NCBI GenBank assembly: GCA_905480565.1
Contig: CAJQQW010000126.1
Coordinates: forward strand, 1 to 21,061
Source: an uncultured Halioglobus sp.
GTDB lineage: Bacteria; Pseudomonadota; Gammaproteobacteria; Pseudomonadales; Halieaceae
Direction: 5' to 3'
DNA: 21,061 nucleotides
The notes below the pieces were generated by a model. It saw only the letters and a list, made by a program, of their open reading frames with translations. It had not been told where the DNA came from and did not search any database. The translations under genes were made by a program, and so were the position numbers. This document shows, piece by piece, positions 8,066 to 16,266 of the stretch; within the stretch, counting starts at the first letter, position 1; every line of letters begins with the position of its first letter.

Positions 8066-8290
8066 AGGCGGCGCGCTCCTTTAGTAATAATAATGCTGAG
8101 GTTGGAGGCTTCTCAGGCGACTATTTCGCTGTATGCCGCACTACAACAAACCGATAACTTATCTCGTTCTTTATTTTGGTGGAACTGCACTGATTGTCGA
8201 GGCAGCCATTGTTCGCAGTCGGCGCGCTATGTGCTGCCGGGTTGATCACTCAGCCCTTGCCAAGCTGCTGCGGACCATTTTTTTGTGCCG
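7983..8290 (-). promoter_or_regulatory. Upstream region of ydbH, downstream of the luxR-type gene
   Basis: This is the only gap of about 300 bases between recognised genes. Apart from the possible leader ORF, I see a promoter candidate for ydbH on the - strand: -10 TATTAT (8092-8087, five of six consensus) and -35 CTGAGA (8116-8111, four of six), 18 bp apart. No hairpin followed by T residues is clear after the regulator stop at 8291. No tRNA or known RNA fold is visible. Confidence 0.35.
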
Positions 8291-9463
8291 CTACCCTAGC
8301 GAGGCTACGCTTTTTAGAACAAGTCGCACAAGCTCGGCCTGTCTTGATACGCCCATTTTAGCAAAGATCGATTTCAGCTGCGCTCGAGCCGTATGCTGCG
8401 AAATGTGCTGCGCTTCGGATACCTGCGCGAGGCTGAGCCCTCGCGCTAGCAATGTGGCGAGATTAGCCTCTGCAGGTGTGAGCTCGAACAGCTCTCCCAA
8501 AACCTGGCGAGAGGTCGATTCCTTGAGATCCGGGTCGCTGATAAAAACAGCAGCCGATGGACTAGACTGGCCTTCGCTCCACTCCGAGAGTGGTACTGGT
8601 TTTATTACTAGGCCAAGGTCAGATCTCACCCCTGGTCGAGGAACGCGCAGTGCTCGGACCACCGATGTTTCGCCATTTTGTTGCGCTTTGATAATGGCCT
8701 CTAATGCCGATTGCAGTTCTTTATTGAATTCCCTTCCCTCGACCATTAGGCGGCCATCACGCAGGCTAAGTCCGGCACCCTGATCAAGAAGCGCTCGTCC
8801 AACTGCGTTAGTCGTGAGTAATTTTCCCTGTTCATCAAGAATGATACTGGCTACTGACAGCTGGTCGACAGCGCCCGCGTACACGTCTCGCTCTGCTGTC
8901 ATACGATTGAGTCTTGCGTAGATCTCGATCGCTCTACGAAGATGCGGTGTGATAAATCCAAGAAGTTCTCGCTCGCTGCGTTTAAACCCATCCTCACTCT
9001 CGCGGCGGGAGATCCGTAAACGCGCAATCATTCCTCCCGGTTCAGCAGTATCCACACCTAGAATCCGGAACAGATTTATCGGCTTGAGATAGTGCTGGTA
9101 ATAATCGGAGGAAGTAAGCTCGGTGTCCGGCAGTATGTCCTCGAGTGCGACTACCTTATCGAGGGGCAGGTTTATAAATGGATCGAGAGAAAAAAACTGC
9201 TCTCGATACGCGCTGACCTCCCAGTCGCTGGAGTCGGCTAGTCTGGACGAAGTATTATCACCCCCCTTCTCTGGCCTAATGCAATTCAGGATTACGCCCT
9301 GGTCATTATCAGTAGGAGGGCGCAGCACGAGGGAGACTACCTGTGCGTCCATGGCTTCTCTCAATGCGGGTAGGGCACTTTGCCAAGGTCGAGCCTCCAG
9401 CGCGCCTTCATATACGAGGCCGATAAGTTGGTTGTAATCAGTGTCGATATCTTTTGAGTTCAT
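8291..9463 (-). CDS. LuxR family transcriptional regulator
   Basis: The 390-residue regulator has a C-terminal LuxR/GerE helix-turn-helix at about 328-382: 'LTPAEANLATLLARGLSLAQ', then 'VSEAQHISQHTARAQLKSIF' and 'AKMGVSRQAELV'. A PAS-like stretch at about 197-310 ('SVASIILDEQGKLLTTNAVG') and an uncharacterised N-terminal sensor region precede it. There is no receiver domain with a phospho-acceptor Asp and no obvious autoinducer domain, so the signal is unknown. Its ATG overlaps the TGA of the upstream cyclic-di-GMP gene (ATGA at 9463-9460). The two are therefore probably one translationally coupled unit acting in the same circuit. Target genes cannot be read from the sequence. Confidence 0.88.
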   Translation of the reverse strand: MNSKDIDTDYNQLIGLVYEGALEARPWQSALPALREAMDAQVVSLVLRPPTDNDQGVILNCIRPEKGGDNTSSRLADSSDWEVSAYREQFFSLDPFINLPLDKVVALEDILPDTELTSSDYYQHYLKPINLFRILGVDTAEPGGMIARLRISRRESEDGFKRSERELLGFITPHLRRAIEIYARLNRMTAERDVYAGAVDQLSVASIILDEQGKLLTTNAVGRALLDQGAGLSLRDGRLMVEGREFNKELQSALEAIIKAQQNGETSVVRALRVPRPGVRSDLGLVIKPVPLSEWSEGQSSPSAAVFISDPDLKESTSRQVLGELFELTPAEANLATLLARGLSLAQVSEAQHISQHTARAQLKSIFAKMGVSRQAELVRLVLKSVASLG

Positions 9464-12400
9464 TTTTCGAGATTGGAAAGATCGTCCGTGACTTCTGCTA
9501 AAGGCTTTGGATATCCAACTCCCCAGCCCTGAATGTAGTCGACGCCAAGTTCCTCCAGTTTTGCAATTATACTGTCTGTCTCAACAGACTCGGCGATTGT
9601 TTCCTGGCCAAGAAAGTGCGCGAGATCGTTAATCGATCGAGCCATGGCATAGTCACTGCGATTCGTATCGATACTGGTAATAAAGCTGCCGTCGATTTTT
9701 ACATAGTCGACCGGTAGTTCGCGTAAATAGATGTGACTGGCGAGTCCCGTGCCAAAGTCATCAATCGAGAATTTACAGCCAATGTTTCTGAATGCTCGTA
9801 CAAAATCCGCTGCCTTGACCAGATTGGAAATTGTTCCCGCTTCCGTGATCTCAAAGCACAGGCGGCTTGTGCCGACTCCGAATTCCGAAATTTGGTCCAA
9901 CAGATACTCCATAAAGGTGTCGTCGGTGACACTTGCACCTGAAAGATTTATTGAGAGGTGGGGTAATACCTTCTGCTCATCCATTAGTTGGCTGATCCAT
10001 TTAAAAGATTCTCTAACTACCCATCGATCAATCAGGGTCATGAATCCGTACCGTTCGGCAGACTGGATAAACTCCCCCGGGGGAGACAGCGAACCATCGC
10101 TGTTAACTACTCCAAGCAATATTTCGTAATGTAATGTGGAGATTGAGCGATCACTCAAGACGGTCTGCTTTATTGGCTGTGCTCGGAGGGTAAAACGTTC
10201 TGAAGAAATTGCGTCCTCAAGATCCCGCCGCGTTCGGCTTTTTTGAATTCTATAGTCAGCGATTTTCGCGTGTTCTTCCTCGTAGGGTACGACTCTGTTG
10301 CGCCCCTGTTGCTTGGCATGTTGCATGGCTGAACGGGCCGCATTTGTTACTTCCTGAACGCTGCTACTGTGCTCGCGGATTGCCGCGACTCCAATCGATA
10401 CAGTAAAGCTAACGTTTTCGCCATCGATATCGACGGAGCCAGATGAAATATCATCGCAGATTCGCGTCGCAACGCGCTGTGCGCTCTCACTGCTGTGGTC
10501 AAGTAAAAGAACTACGAATTCATCGCCTTCTAGCCGGGCGGAAGAAGATTTTTTTCCATGTAGCTGAGCCAGTAGCCTCGCGAATTCCAGTAATATCTGG
10601 TCGCCAACCACCCTGTCGTACACCTCGTTAACGAGATGAAAGTTATCAATATTTATATAAAGCACGGCGTGCTGGGAGTGCTTCATCTGGCTGTGTCGGA
10701 GAGCACGTTTTATTTGATCGTAAATCGTGTCCCGATTGATCAGTCTCGTTAGTTTATCGTGGTTGCGGTCGAAGCTCAGAGTTTTTTGCACATGCTCAAG
10801 CGTTTGGTACATGCTCTGGTCTACGACTGACAGTTTTTCAGACGACGACGGGGAGGGCGGTTGCATGCCTCGGCTGAGCTGGCGTGCCAGACGAATCGTG
10901 CTCATGTCGGAAACCTTCTGGCCGCGTTCATTGACAAAAATAAAACGGTCTTTTTCTTTACTCACCCACGCTAATTGCATGCGCTTTTTCTCGCCATCAT
11001 CGTCGAGATAGTTAAGCCAGCTATTTGCCTCTAATTGCTCAACTCGTTTGACCCAGCGACGCAGTCTTGGAAGATCTTCTATTTTGGCGCGTAGATCACG
11101 CGAATCAGGAGCCGCTGCCCACTCTTTCTCGCTGAAATCGGTCAGGCCGACGTCCAGATTGCCTGCGATAATATCTCGTATTTCATCAAGCAGCTCCTCG
11201 TGAATCATGCTGATAGGCAGCGCTGTAGATATCTGTGTCCCAAGTCTCTGGAGAATGGGTTCGGCTTCCGCCAGGCGTTGCGCAATGAGTTCTTTCGCCC
11301 TAGCACCTTGCAAGCGCTGGTCAAGCCAAAGGCACAAAAGTTCCAGTGCTTTAATCTGTTCTTGCCAGCCCTCGCTCTCTTCGCCCTCCCGAACATGCGT
11401 CAGCACCAGTAGGTCACGCCAACCGTTCTCGATGAGATCGCAGAGCACTCTCGGTGCGCGAGGGGATTTTATGAACTGACCGAGAGCGAGGCGGACGGCG
11501 CGTCTGGCTTCTTCAAGTCTCTGTTGCCCTTCCTGCACGCGGATAACCCGATCGATATTCCGGGCCATGGTTCGTTCCTGCTGTTTGACCAGTAGATCAA
11601 TTTGTTTGAGGGAAAATTGAAAAACGGAACTGTCACTTTCATAGTCGGCGACGATAGTGTCAACAATATGGTTGATTCTGTCTTCAAGTGCCTTGTTGGG
11701 AAAATTTGCCGATGCCGCGAGAACTGAGAGTTTGTCTATTACGGCGCGTGCGGCATGGCTGTAGTCCAGAAAGAATTTTTCATCGAGAAGGGCGAGTTTA
11801 GTCAGCGGTATCTGCAGATTTCCCAGAGATTGCTTTAGATCAGGGCTAACATCTGCCTTAGATTTGATCGTTCCAAATAGGTTGTCTACCAGATCCAGCT
11901 GGTTCAGACTCTCCGTCGTGAGACCGCTGCTATTTCGCAGTTCTCCGATCTCCGCCCTATGCTCGGCGAGATAGGCGCGGAGTGATTCGCTTTGCTGCAC
12001 ATCCCCACGAGCACTTGAATTGCGCTGCAAGTCCGTAAGCGCTCGGGCGATGGAGTGGGCATCGGTCAGCTTCGACTGATCGACCTCTGCACTGGGAACC
12101 GTTGCGCCGTCCCAGGTTCCGCTCAGGGCGACGCCATCGGAGAGGGAGTTGCCGTCAAGGAGACCCTCTGCCTCACGCTTGAAGTTGAGCGCGCCGATAA
12201 CGGAGCTAAAAAGGTCGGTTGGGTTCGTGTCGCCCACCGCGTGGCTGAGCTGCTCGCCTAGTTGAGGATGCTGCTCATCATGTTCTGATTCCATTTCGTC
12301 ACCGCGAATATTTTTTGCAGCTGAGGGTTCATCACGTGCATGGTGTTTTCGAACCGCTGTATTCCTGTGTAGCGAGGTGCGCTTGCGCTTGAGTATGGAG

Positions 12401-13521
12401 CCCTTAGTTGTAATTTCGATTTCAACAGTTGGATATACGCCGCGCTCGGCGAGTAATTCGTTGAGTGGCCGATAATAACCGTCTAGCTGTGAAATAAATT
12501 GTCGGCTAAAATAGTCAAATATGTCAGGCAGGGTTCGGCGAGGGACCTCAGCTTGTACTAGTGTTTGCTGGAAGGCGCGGCAAATTTGCCGCACGTGAAT
12601 GGGTAGCCTGAGTTTGTCCGGCGATGCCGCCAGTAATGTTGCAAATCGCACGGTCAGTGCTTCCAGCGCAATGTCATGCAAATCCTCCCCGACTGCGACG
12701 ATACGCTCAATAGCGAGAAAATCCTCGAATTCCTGCTGATTGATAATATCCAGTTCCTCATCACCGCCGATGTTGTACTGCCAGAGATGATCGCTGCCTG
12801 TATCCGGGGTAAGTTCAGAGAAAAACTGCTTCACTGTGTGCATTATTCTTTTCGTGAGATAGCCTTGTTCTTTCCTGATGATTGATGAGGTTCTTTTGAT
12901 GTCTGTCTCTGCGCCATTTTTCATTGCGCGATCTTTGCAGTGGTCAGCCAGGTCTGCGAAGAACAGATTCAGCGCCCTTGATAGCTCTTTCTGGCTCTGC
13001 AGTGTCACAGTACGCAGCAACTCTGCCTGGTGTTCGAGAGTAACGGTCGGGGTAGCGTTTTGTGCCGCGTCTTCGACGAAGCGATTTTCGTTGCTTGTGC
13101 TGCCTGATCCCTGCCCGGGGGTGCTGGCCCCATGCAGCGCACAGGTGCCTGTTGATGTCTGATCTGCGGCGCGAGCCCGAGCGACGCTGACGTCTGTGAT
13201 GGCATTCCTGTAGCGAGATGCGAGCTTGTGTTGAGCGCGGGTAAATTCGAGCGTGAGGCCCGTCTCAATAGTGCCCGAGATATTGACCCGCACCGGGTCC
13301 AGACTCGTACCTGCGACATCGGCCTCTGCAATAGTCAGGATGCCATAGGAGTCTGGCTCAATCGGCCTCGCTGGCTCCATGTCAGATGCGGTTAGGATAT
13401 CGACATTATCCAGACGCAATCGCCCATCGAACAGCGTCGACAGCCGGCCGCTGAGCTGCACGGTATTGTCGAGGAGCAGGGCGGCGAGCAAGTGGCCATC
13501 TTTTGCCGAAGTATTGGGCAT
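9460..13521 (-). CDS. DUF1631 protein with GGDEF and EAL cyclic-di-GMP domains
   Basis: This 1353-residue cytoplasmic protein has a possible PilZ-like beta region at about 18-95, a large helical DUF1631 region (about 160-790, two conserved parts around a low-complexity linker at 375-540), a GGDEF domain (about 915-1080) and an EAL domain (about 1095-1345). The GGDEF signature is E-G-D-E-F (998-1002), and no RxxD inhibitory site precedes it, so cyclase activity is doubtful. The EAL domain keeps the expected catalytic set: Glu1133 (as E-I-L), Asn1192, Glu1224, Asp1254-Asp1255, Lys1275, Glu1311 and Gln1331. A phosphodiesterase, or a phosphodiesterase with a regulatory GGDEF, is the likeliest reading. 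No membrane segments are seen. AGAGG lies about four bases before the ATG. It is first in a two-gene unit with the LuxR-type regulator. Confidence 0.88.
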   Translation of the reverse strand: MPNTSAKDGHLLAALLLDNTVQLSGRLSTLFDGRLRLDNVDILTASDMEPARPIEPDSYGILTIAEADVAGTSLDPVRVNISGTIETGLTLEFTRAQHKLASRYRNAITDVSVARARAADQTSTGTCALHGASTPGQGSGSTSNENRFVEDAAQNATPTVTLEHQAELLRTVTLQSQKELSRALNLFFADLADHCKDRAMKNGAETDIKRTSSIIRKEQGYLTKRIMHTVKQFFSELTPDTGSDHLWQYNIGGDEELDIINQQEFEDFLAIERIVAVGEDLHDIALEALTVRFATLLAASPDKLRLPIHVRQICRAFQQTLVQAEVPRRTLPDIFDYFSRQFISQLDGYYRPLNELLAERGVYPTVEIEITTKGSILKRKRTSLHRNTAVRKHHARDEPSAAKNIRGDEMESEHDEQHPQLGEQLSHAVGDTNPTDLFSSVIGALNFKREAEGLLDGNSLSDGVALSGTWDGATVPSAEVDQSKLTDAHSIARALTDLQRNSSARGDVQQSESLRAYLAEHRAEIGELRNSSGLTTESLNQLDLVDNLFGTIKSKADVSPDLKQSLGNLQIPLTKLALLDEKFFLDYSHAARAVIDKLSVLAASANFPNKALEDRINHIVDTIVADYESDSSVFQFSLKQIDLLVKQQERTMARNIDRVIRVQEGQQRLEEARRAVRLALGQFIKSPRAPRVLCDLIENGWRDLLVLTHVREGEESEGWQEQIKALELLCLWLDQRLQGARAKELIAQRLAEAEPILQRLGTQISTALPISMIHEELLDEIRDIIAGNLDVGLTDFSEKEWAAAPDSRDLRAKIEDLPRLRRWVKRVEQLEANSWLNYLDDDGEKKRMQLAWVSKEKDRFIFVNERGQKVSDMSTIRLARQLSRGMQPPSPSSSEKLSVVDQSMYQTLEHVQKTLSFDRNHDKLTRLINRDTIYDQIKRALRHSQMKHSQHAVLYINIDNFHLVNEVYDRVVGDQILLEFARLLAQLHGKKSSSARLEGDEFVVLLLDHSSESAQRVATRICDDISSGSVDIDGENVSFTVSIGVAAIREHSSSVQEVTNAARSAMQHAKQQGRNRVVPYEEEHAKIADYRIQKSRTRRDLEDAISSERFTLRAQPIKQTVLSDRSISTLHYEILLGVVNSDGSLSPPGEFIQSAERYGFMTLIDRWVVRESFKWISQLMDEQKVLPHLSINLSGASVTDDTFMEYLLDQISEFGVGTSRLCFEITEAGTISNLVKAADFVRAFRNIGCKFSIDDFGTGLASHIYLRELPVDYVKIDGSFITSIDTNRSDYAMARSINDLAHFLGQETIAESVETDSIIAKLEELGVDYIQGWGVGYPKPLAEVTDDLSNLEK

Positions 13522-13726
13522 TAAACCTCTAGCGGTGCGATTTTTCGGTGCGTGCGATAGTGGCGTTCAGTTCTAGTTATTGTCAGGCCCTTGGGAGTCG
13601 CTTCGCCAGCGCCATCTGACAAGGCCGATGCACTGTTGCCAGCGGTTCAGCCATAGTCAAGGATTGGGCTTGATGATCTCTTGTAAGTATATCGCGAAGC
13701 ACATGGGTTGCGACAATAGCGTTATT
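13522..13726 (-). promoter_or_regulatory. Upstream region of the DUF1631-GGDEF-EAL gene
   Basis: This 205-bp gap lies between the short-chain dehydrogenase stop and the cyclic-di-GMP gene start. An inverted repeat TTGTCAG (13580-13586) and CTGACAA (13616-13622) is separated by 29 bases that can form a smaller CGCT/AGCG hairpin. On the - strand one arm contains a possible -35 CTGACA (13586-13581). It is followed 18 bp later by a weak -10 CACTAT (13562-13557). It may be a promoter with an operator, or a structure ending the upstream transcript; no T-tract favours the terminator. Confidence 0.28.
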
Positions 13727-14509
13727 TTATCCAGGGATTTCTGCGCTGGAAGCGCCCATAAAGGCCGGTTTCTCACCCCCTCCGTGGACTGCGAAACTGG
13801 TGCCGCTAACGTAAGCGGCGAGGGGGGATGCCAGAAACAGGCAGGCTTTTCCGATATCGGAGGGAACCGCCATTCTTCCAAGTGGCACTGTGGCGGCTAC
13901 GGCCGCCAGCCCGGCCTCATCACCGTAATGCAGGTGGGATTGCTCGGTTTCCACGAGGCCAACAACAAGAGCATTGACCCTCACCTTGGGCGCCCATTCG
14001 ACCGCGAGAGAGCTGCCGAGGTTTACCAGTCCTGCTTTGGCGGCCCCGTAGGCGGCGGTGCCCGGAGACGGACGCATCGTGCTAACGCTGGCTATGTTGA
14101 TGATACTTCCTCCGGACGCCTGTTCCTGCATTACCCGGTTGGCGGCCTGACTGAAATTTAACGGAGCAATCAGGTTGAGTCGAATGATGGACTCGGAAAA
14201 GCGCGGCGAGACGGTGGCAGCCTCGGCGTAGGGGGCTCCTCCCGCGTTGTTGACCAGCACGTCGAGTCGTCCGAACCGTTCCACCGCCAAAGCTATACAA
14301 GCCTCTACCTGATCAAACTCGCGGACATCACACGCCGTAAAAATGGCGCTACGACCCCCGCTGGAGGGGGGCTTTTCCGGTTCGGAACGGCCACAGATGA
14401 GTACATCGGCCCCCGCGCTCAGGAAGATCTCCGTTATCCCCTTGCCGACCCCTTTGCTGCCGCCGGTTACGATGACGGCCTTGCCTCTGAAATCTAGCGC
14501 ATTATCCAT
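13727..14509 (-). CDS. Short-chain dehydrogenase/reductase (SDR), NAD(P)-dependent
   Basis: The 260-residue classical SDR shows the cofactor motif TGGSKGVG (15-22), the structural NNAG (87-90), Asn112, active-site Ser141 or Ser143 in 'NIASVSTM', and Tyr154/Lys158 in 'YGAAKAG'. The start at 14509 is chosen over the longer reading at 14572 because AGGAG lies seven bases upstream and SDR homology begins just after it. It would oxidise or reduce a secondary alcohol or ketone, but the substrate is unknown. It is divergent from the F420:NADP oxidoreductase gene, with 225 bp between them, so a shared regulatory region is possible. A steroid or acyl-CoA substrate would fit the neighbourhood, but this is inference. 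Confidence 0.88.
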   Translation of the reverse strand: MDNALDFRGKAVIVTGGSKGVGKGITEIFLSAGADVLICGRSEPEKPPSSGGRSAIFTACDVREFDQVEACIALAVERFGRLDVLVNNAGGAPYAEAATVSPRFSESIIRLNLIAPLNFSQAANRVMQEQASGGSIINIASVSTMRPSPGTAAYGAAKAGLVNLGSSLAVEWAPKVRVNALVVGLVETEQSHLHYGDEAGLAAVAATVPLGRMAVPSDIGKACLFLASPLAAYVSGTSFAVHGGGEKPAFMGASSAEIPG

Positions 14510-14734
14510 AATCTGACTCCTGAAGACGGATACCAAGGGCTTTCCGCAATTGTTTGTCGCGCTTGAGATCACGCCATGATTTACATACTATGCGTGGGCT
14601 GAGCGTATCCTATCGGAATTTTCTCGACCTGGATATTTCAGGCTGACGCTCCATTGTAAGTAAGCGGGACATTTCACTACCGGTCGCAATTACTGTACCA
14701 GCAGTTCACCGGTCCTCATCGGGAAGTAAACATT
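14510..14734. promoter_or_regulatory. Divergent regulatory region between the SDR and F420 genes
   Basis: The 225-bp region must drive the SDR leftward and the F420 locus rightward. ACCGGTC occurs twice in direct orientation (14679-14685 and 14708-14714), each with TTCAC just before or overlapping it (14673-14677 and 14705-14709). The copies are 29 bp apart and sit close to the F420:NADP oxidoreductase start at 14735, which has only a weak GGGA ribosome site. They could be operator half-sites. No strong -35/-10 pair is evident in either direction. Confidence 0.3.
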
Positions 14735-15415
14735 ATGGCAACAAACAGTTTACCCGTGCTCGCCATCCTGGGCGGTACAGGGGATTTAGGAACAGGACTG
14801 GCCCGACGCTGGGCCCAGGCGGGCTACGAGGTCATCATCGGGTCTCGTAACCAGGAAAAGGCTGATGCCGCTGTGGCGGATTTGCGTGAAGTTATGGCTG
14901 AACGCGGCGTTACTGAGCTCAGCGTGCGCTCAGCGGAAAATCTCGCGGCGGCGCAAGCCGCGGATATTGTTACGCTAACAGTGCCCTTCAGTCATCAATC
15001 CAGCACGCTGGAGTTGGTGCAGGCTGCGTTGCAGGGCAAGATTCTTATCGATGTGACGGTGCCACTGGTGCCGCCCAAGGTGGCACGCGTGCAGCTACCC
15101 GAGGGGGGCAGTGCTGGTCAAATCGCTCAGGCTTTGCTGGGCGACGATGTGAGTGTGGTGTCGGCTTTCCAGAATGTCGCAGCAGCGCATTTGCAAGAGG
15201 GCAGTGGTCTCAATTGTGATGTACTGGTCAGCGGCAACAAGAAAGACGCCAGAGAGGCAGTAATAACCTTGGTGGAGGCGGCTGGCATGCGCGGGTTCCA
15301 CGCCGGAATGATCAACAATGCTGCAGCCGCCGAAGCGCTGACATCTGTGCTGATCACGATTAACAAGCGTTATGGCTGCCATGCCGGCATCAAGATAACC
15401 GGGATAGAAGATTAG
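14735..15415 (+). CDS. fno: F420H2:NADP oxidoreductase
   Basis: The 226-residue protein is an F420:NADP oxidoreductase (Fno/NpdG type), which passes hydride between reduced F420 and NADP. It begins with a Rossmann fold, 'LAILGGTGDLGTGLARRWAQ', and 'GSRNQEKA' follows for NADP phosphate binding. The middle has 'VTVPLVPPKV' and 'SAFQNVAA' (the family usually has SAFHNV-like), and the C-terminal 'INKRYGCHAGIKITGI' is diagnostic. The family position of the middle His carries Gln here. It opens the F420 cluster, 83 bp ahead of cofE. In this organism it most likely loads F420 with hydride from NADPH. Confidence 0.9.
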   Translation: MATNSLPVLAILGGTGDLGTGLARRWAQAGYEVIIGSRNQEKADAAVADLREVMAERGVTELSVRSAENLAAAQAADIVTLTVPFSHQSSTLELVQAALQGKILIDVTVPLVPPKVARVQLPEGGSAGQIAQALLGDDVSVVSAFQNVAAAHLQEGSGLNCDVLVSGNKKDAREAVITLVEAAGMRGFHAGMINNAAAAEALTSVLITINKRYGCHAGIKITGIED

Positions 15416-15441
15416 CCCGCAACGGTTTAAACCGTGAGGGC
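15415..15441 (+). repeat. Perfect 14-bp palindrome inside a larger imperfect hairpin
   Basis: ACGGTTTAAACCGT at 15422-15435 is a perfect palindrome. It is bracketed by GCCC (15415-15418) and GGGC (15438-15441), which can pair to lengthen the stem across a small internal loop. It starts at the last base of the fno stop codon and lies 58 bp before the cofE start. There is no following T-tract, so an operator or an mRNA structure between fno and cofE is more likely than a terminator. Confidence 0.6.
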
Positions 15442-15498
15442 ATAACATGCTTATTCTTACTCTCGATATTGTGCCAGTGGGCGCTTAAAGAGGTTCCT

Positions 15499-16266
15499 GT
15501 GGCTGGCCGATTGGAACTCATACCCCTGCTTGGTTTTCCGCGAGTGGCACCTGGCGATGACCTTGTGGATCAGATTGTCTGCTCGCTTGAGAGCAATGAT
15601 TTGTCTCTCGAGGCTGGCGACGTTCTGGTTCTAGCACAAAAGATTGTTTCCAAGGCGGAGAATCGCTACGTGCGTCTTGCCGGAGTTGCGGTGACACCCG
15701 AGGCGCAAGCACTTGCCAAACGCGCGAATAAGGATGCACGGCAGGTCCAGATTATCCTTGACGAAAGCCGTGAGGTGCTGCGGGTTCGCTCCGGGGTGAT
15801 CATCGTAGAGCATCGCAATGGCTATGTGCATGCCAACGCCGGAATTGATAAATCCAACATTGTTCAGGTGAGCGGAGACCCCAGGCTGTTGTTGCTTCCC
15901 GTCGACCCTGATGCCTCGGCCAGGGCATTACGAGACGGTCTTGCAGCCCGCACTGGCCTCGCGCCACAGGTAATCATAAATGACAGCATGGGGCGTGCCT
16001 GGCGCAACGGCACTTTGGGGCTCGCCATCGGCACTGCAGGTCTGCAGCCTCTCAATAATCAGGTTGGCGAGACGGATATGTTCGGCAATGTGTTAGAGGT
16101 CACTGAGCCAGCCGTGGCGGATGAGCTAGCGGCGGCGGCGTCGTTGGTTATGGGTCAGGCGGCAGAGGCTTGCCCAGTGGTTCTGGCGAGGGGAGCGGGG
16201 CTTGCGGTGTCCGATGAAGGCTCCGCGAGTCTGCTGCGCGACCCGTCGCAAGATCTCTTTCGTTGA
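15499..16266 (+). CDS. cofE: Coenzyme F420-0:L-glutamate ligase
   Basis: This is a 255-residue CofE, which adds gamma-linked glutamates to F420-0 using GTP. I start it at GTG 15499: AGAGG (15489-15493) is five bases upstream, and the family's N-terminal pattern (LELIPLLGFPRVAPGDDL) begins there. The longer reading from TTG 15469 has no ribosome site. Motifs are 'GDVLVLAQKIVSKAENR' (40-56), 'AGIDKSN' (114-120) and 'NDSMGRAWRNG' (161-171). Length equals a stand-alone CofE. The FMN-binding nitroreductase domain fused to CofE in actinobacterial FbiB is absent. The stop overlaps the cofD start (TGATG). Confidence 0.94.
   Translation: MAGRLELIPLLGFPRVAPGDDLVDQIVCSLESNDLSLEAGDVLVLAQKIVSKAENRYVRLAGVAVTPEAQALAKRANKDARQVQIILDESREVLRVRSGVIIVEHRNGYVHANAGIDKSNIVQVSGDPRLLLLPVDPDASARALRDGLAARTGLAPQVIINDSMGRAWRNGTLGLAIGTAGLQPLNNQVGETDMFGNVLEVTEPAVADELAAAASLVMGQAAEACPVVLARGAGLAVSDEGSASLLRDPSQDLFR

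Noticed and set aside
8133..8783. 216-codon open frame on the + strand
   Set aside because: Most of it is antisense to the helix-turn-helix part of the LuxR-type regulator, and the translation is Ser/Arg-rich without motifs.
13580..14161. 193-codon open frame on the + strand
   Set aside because: It runs antisense to the SDR C-terminal half, and its product has no recognisable domain; the SDR active-site motifs settle the coding strand.
15447..15488. 13-codon ORF (starts MLILTLDIVPV) before cofE
   Set aside because: It has no Shine-Dalgarno, is not in the cofE frame, and is too short to distinguish from chance.
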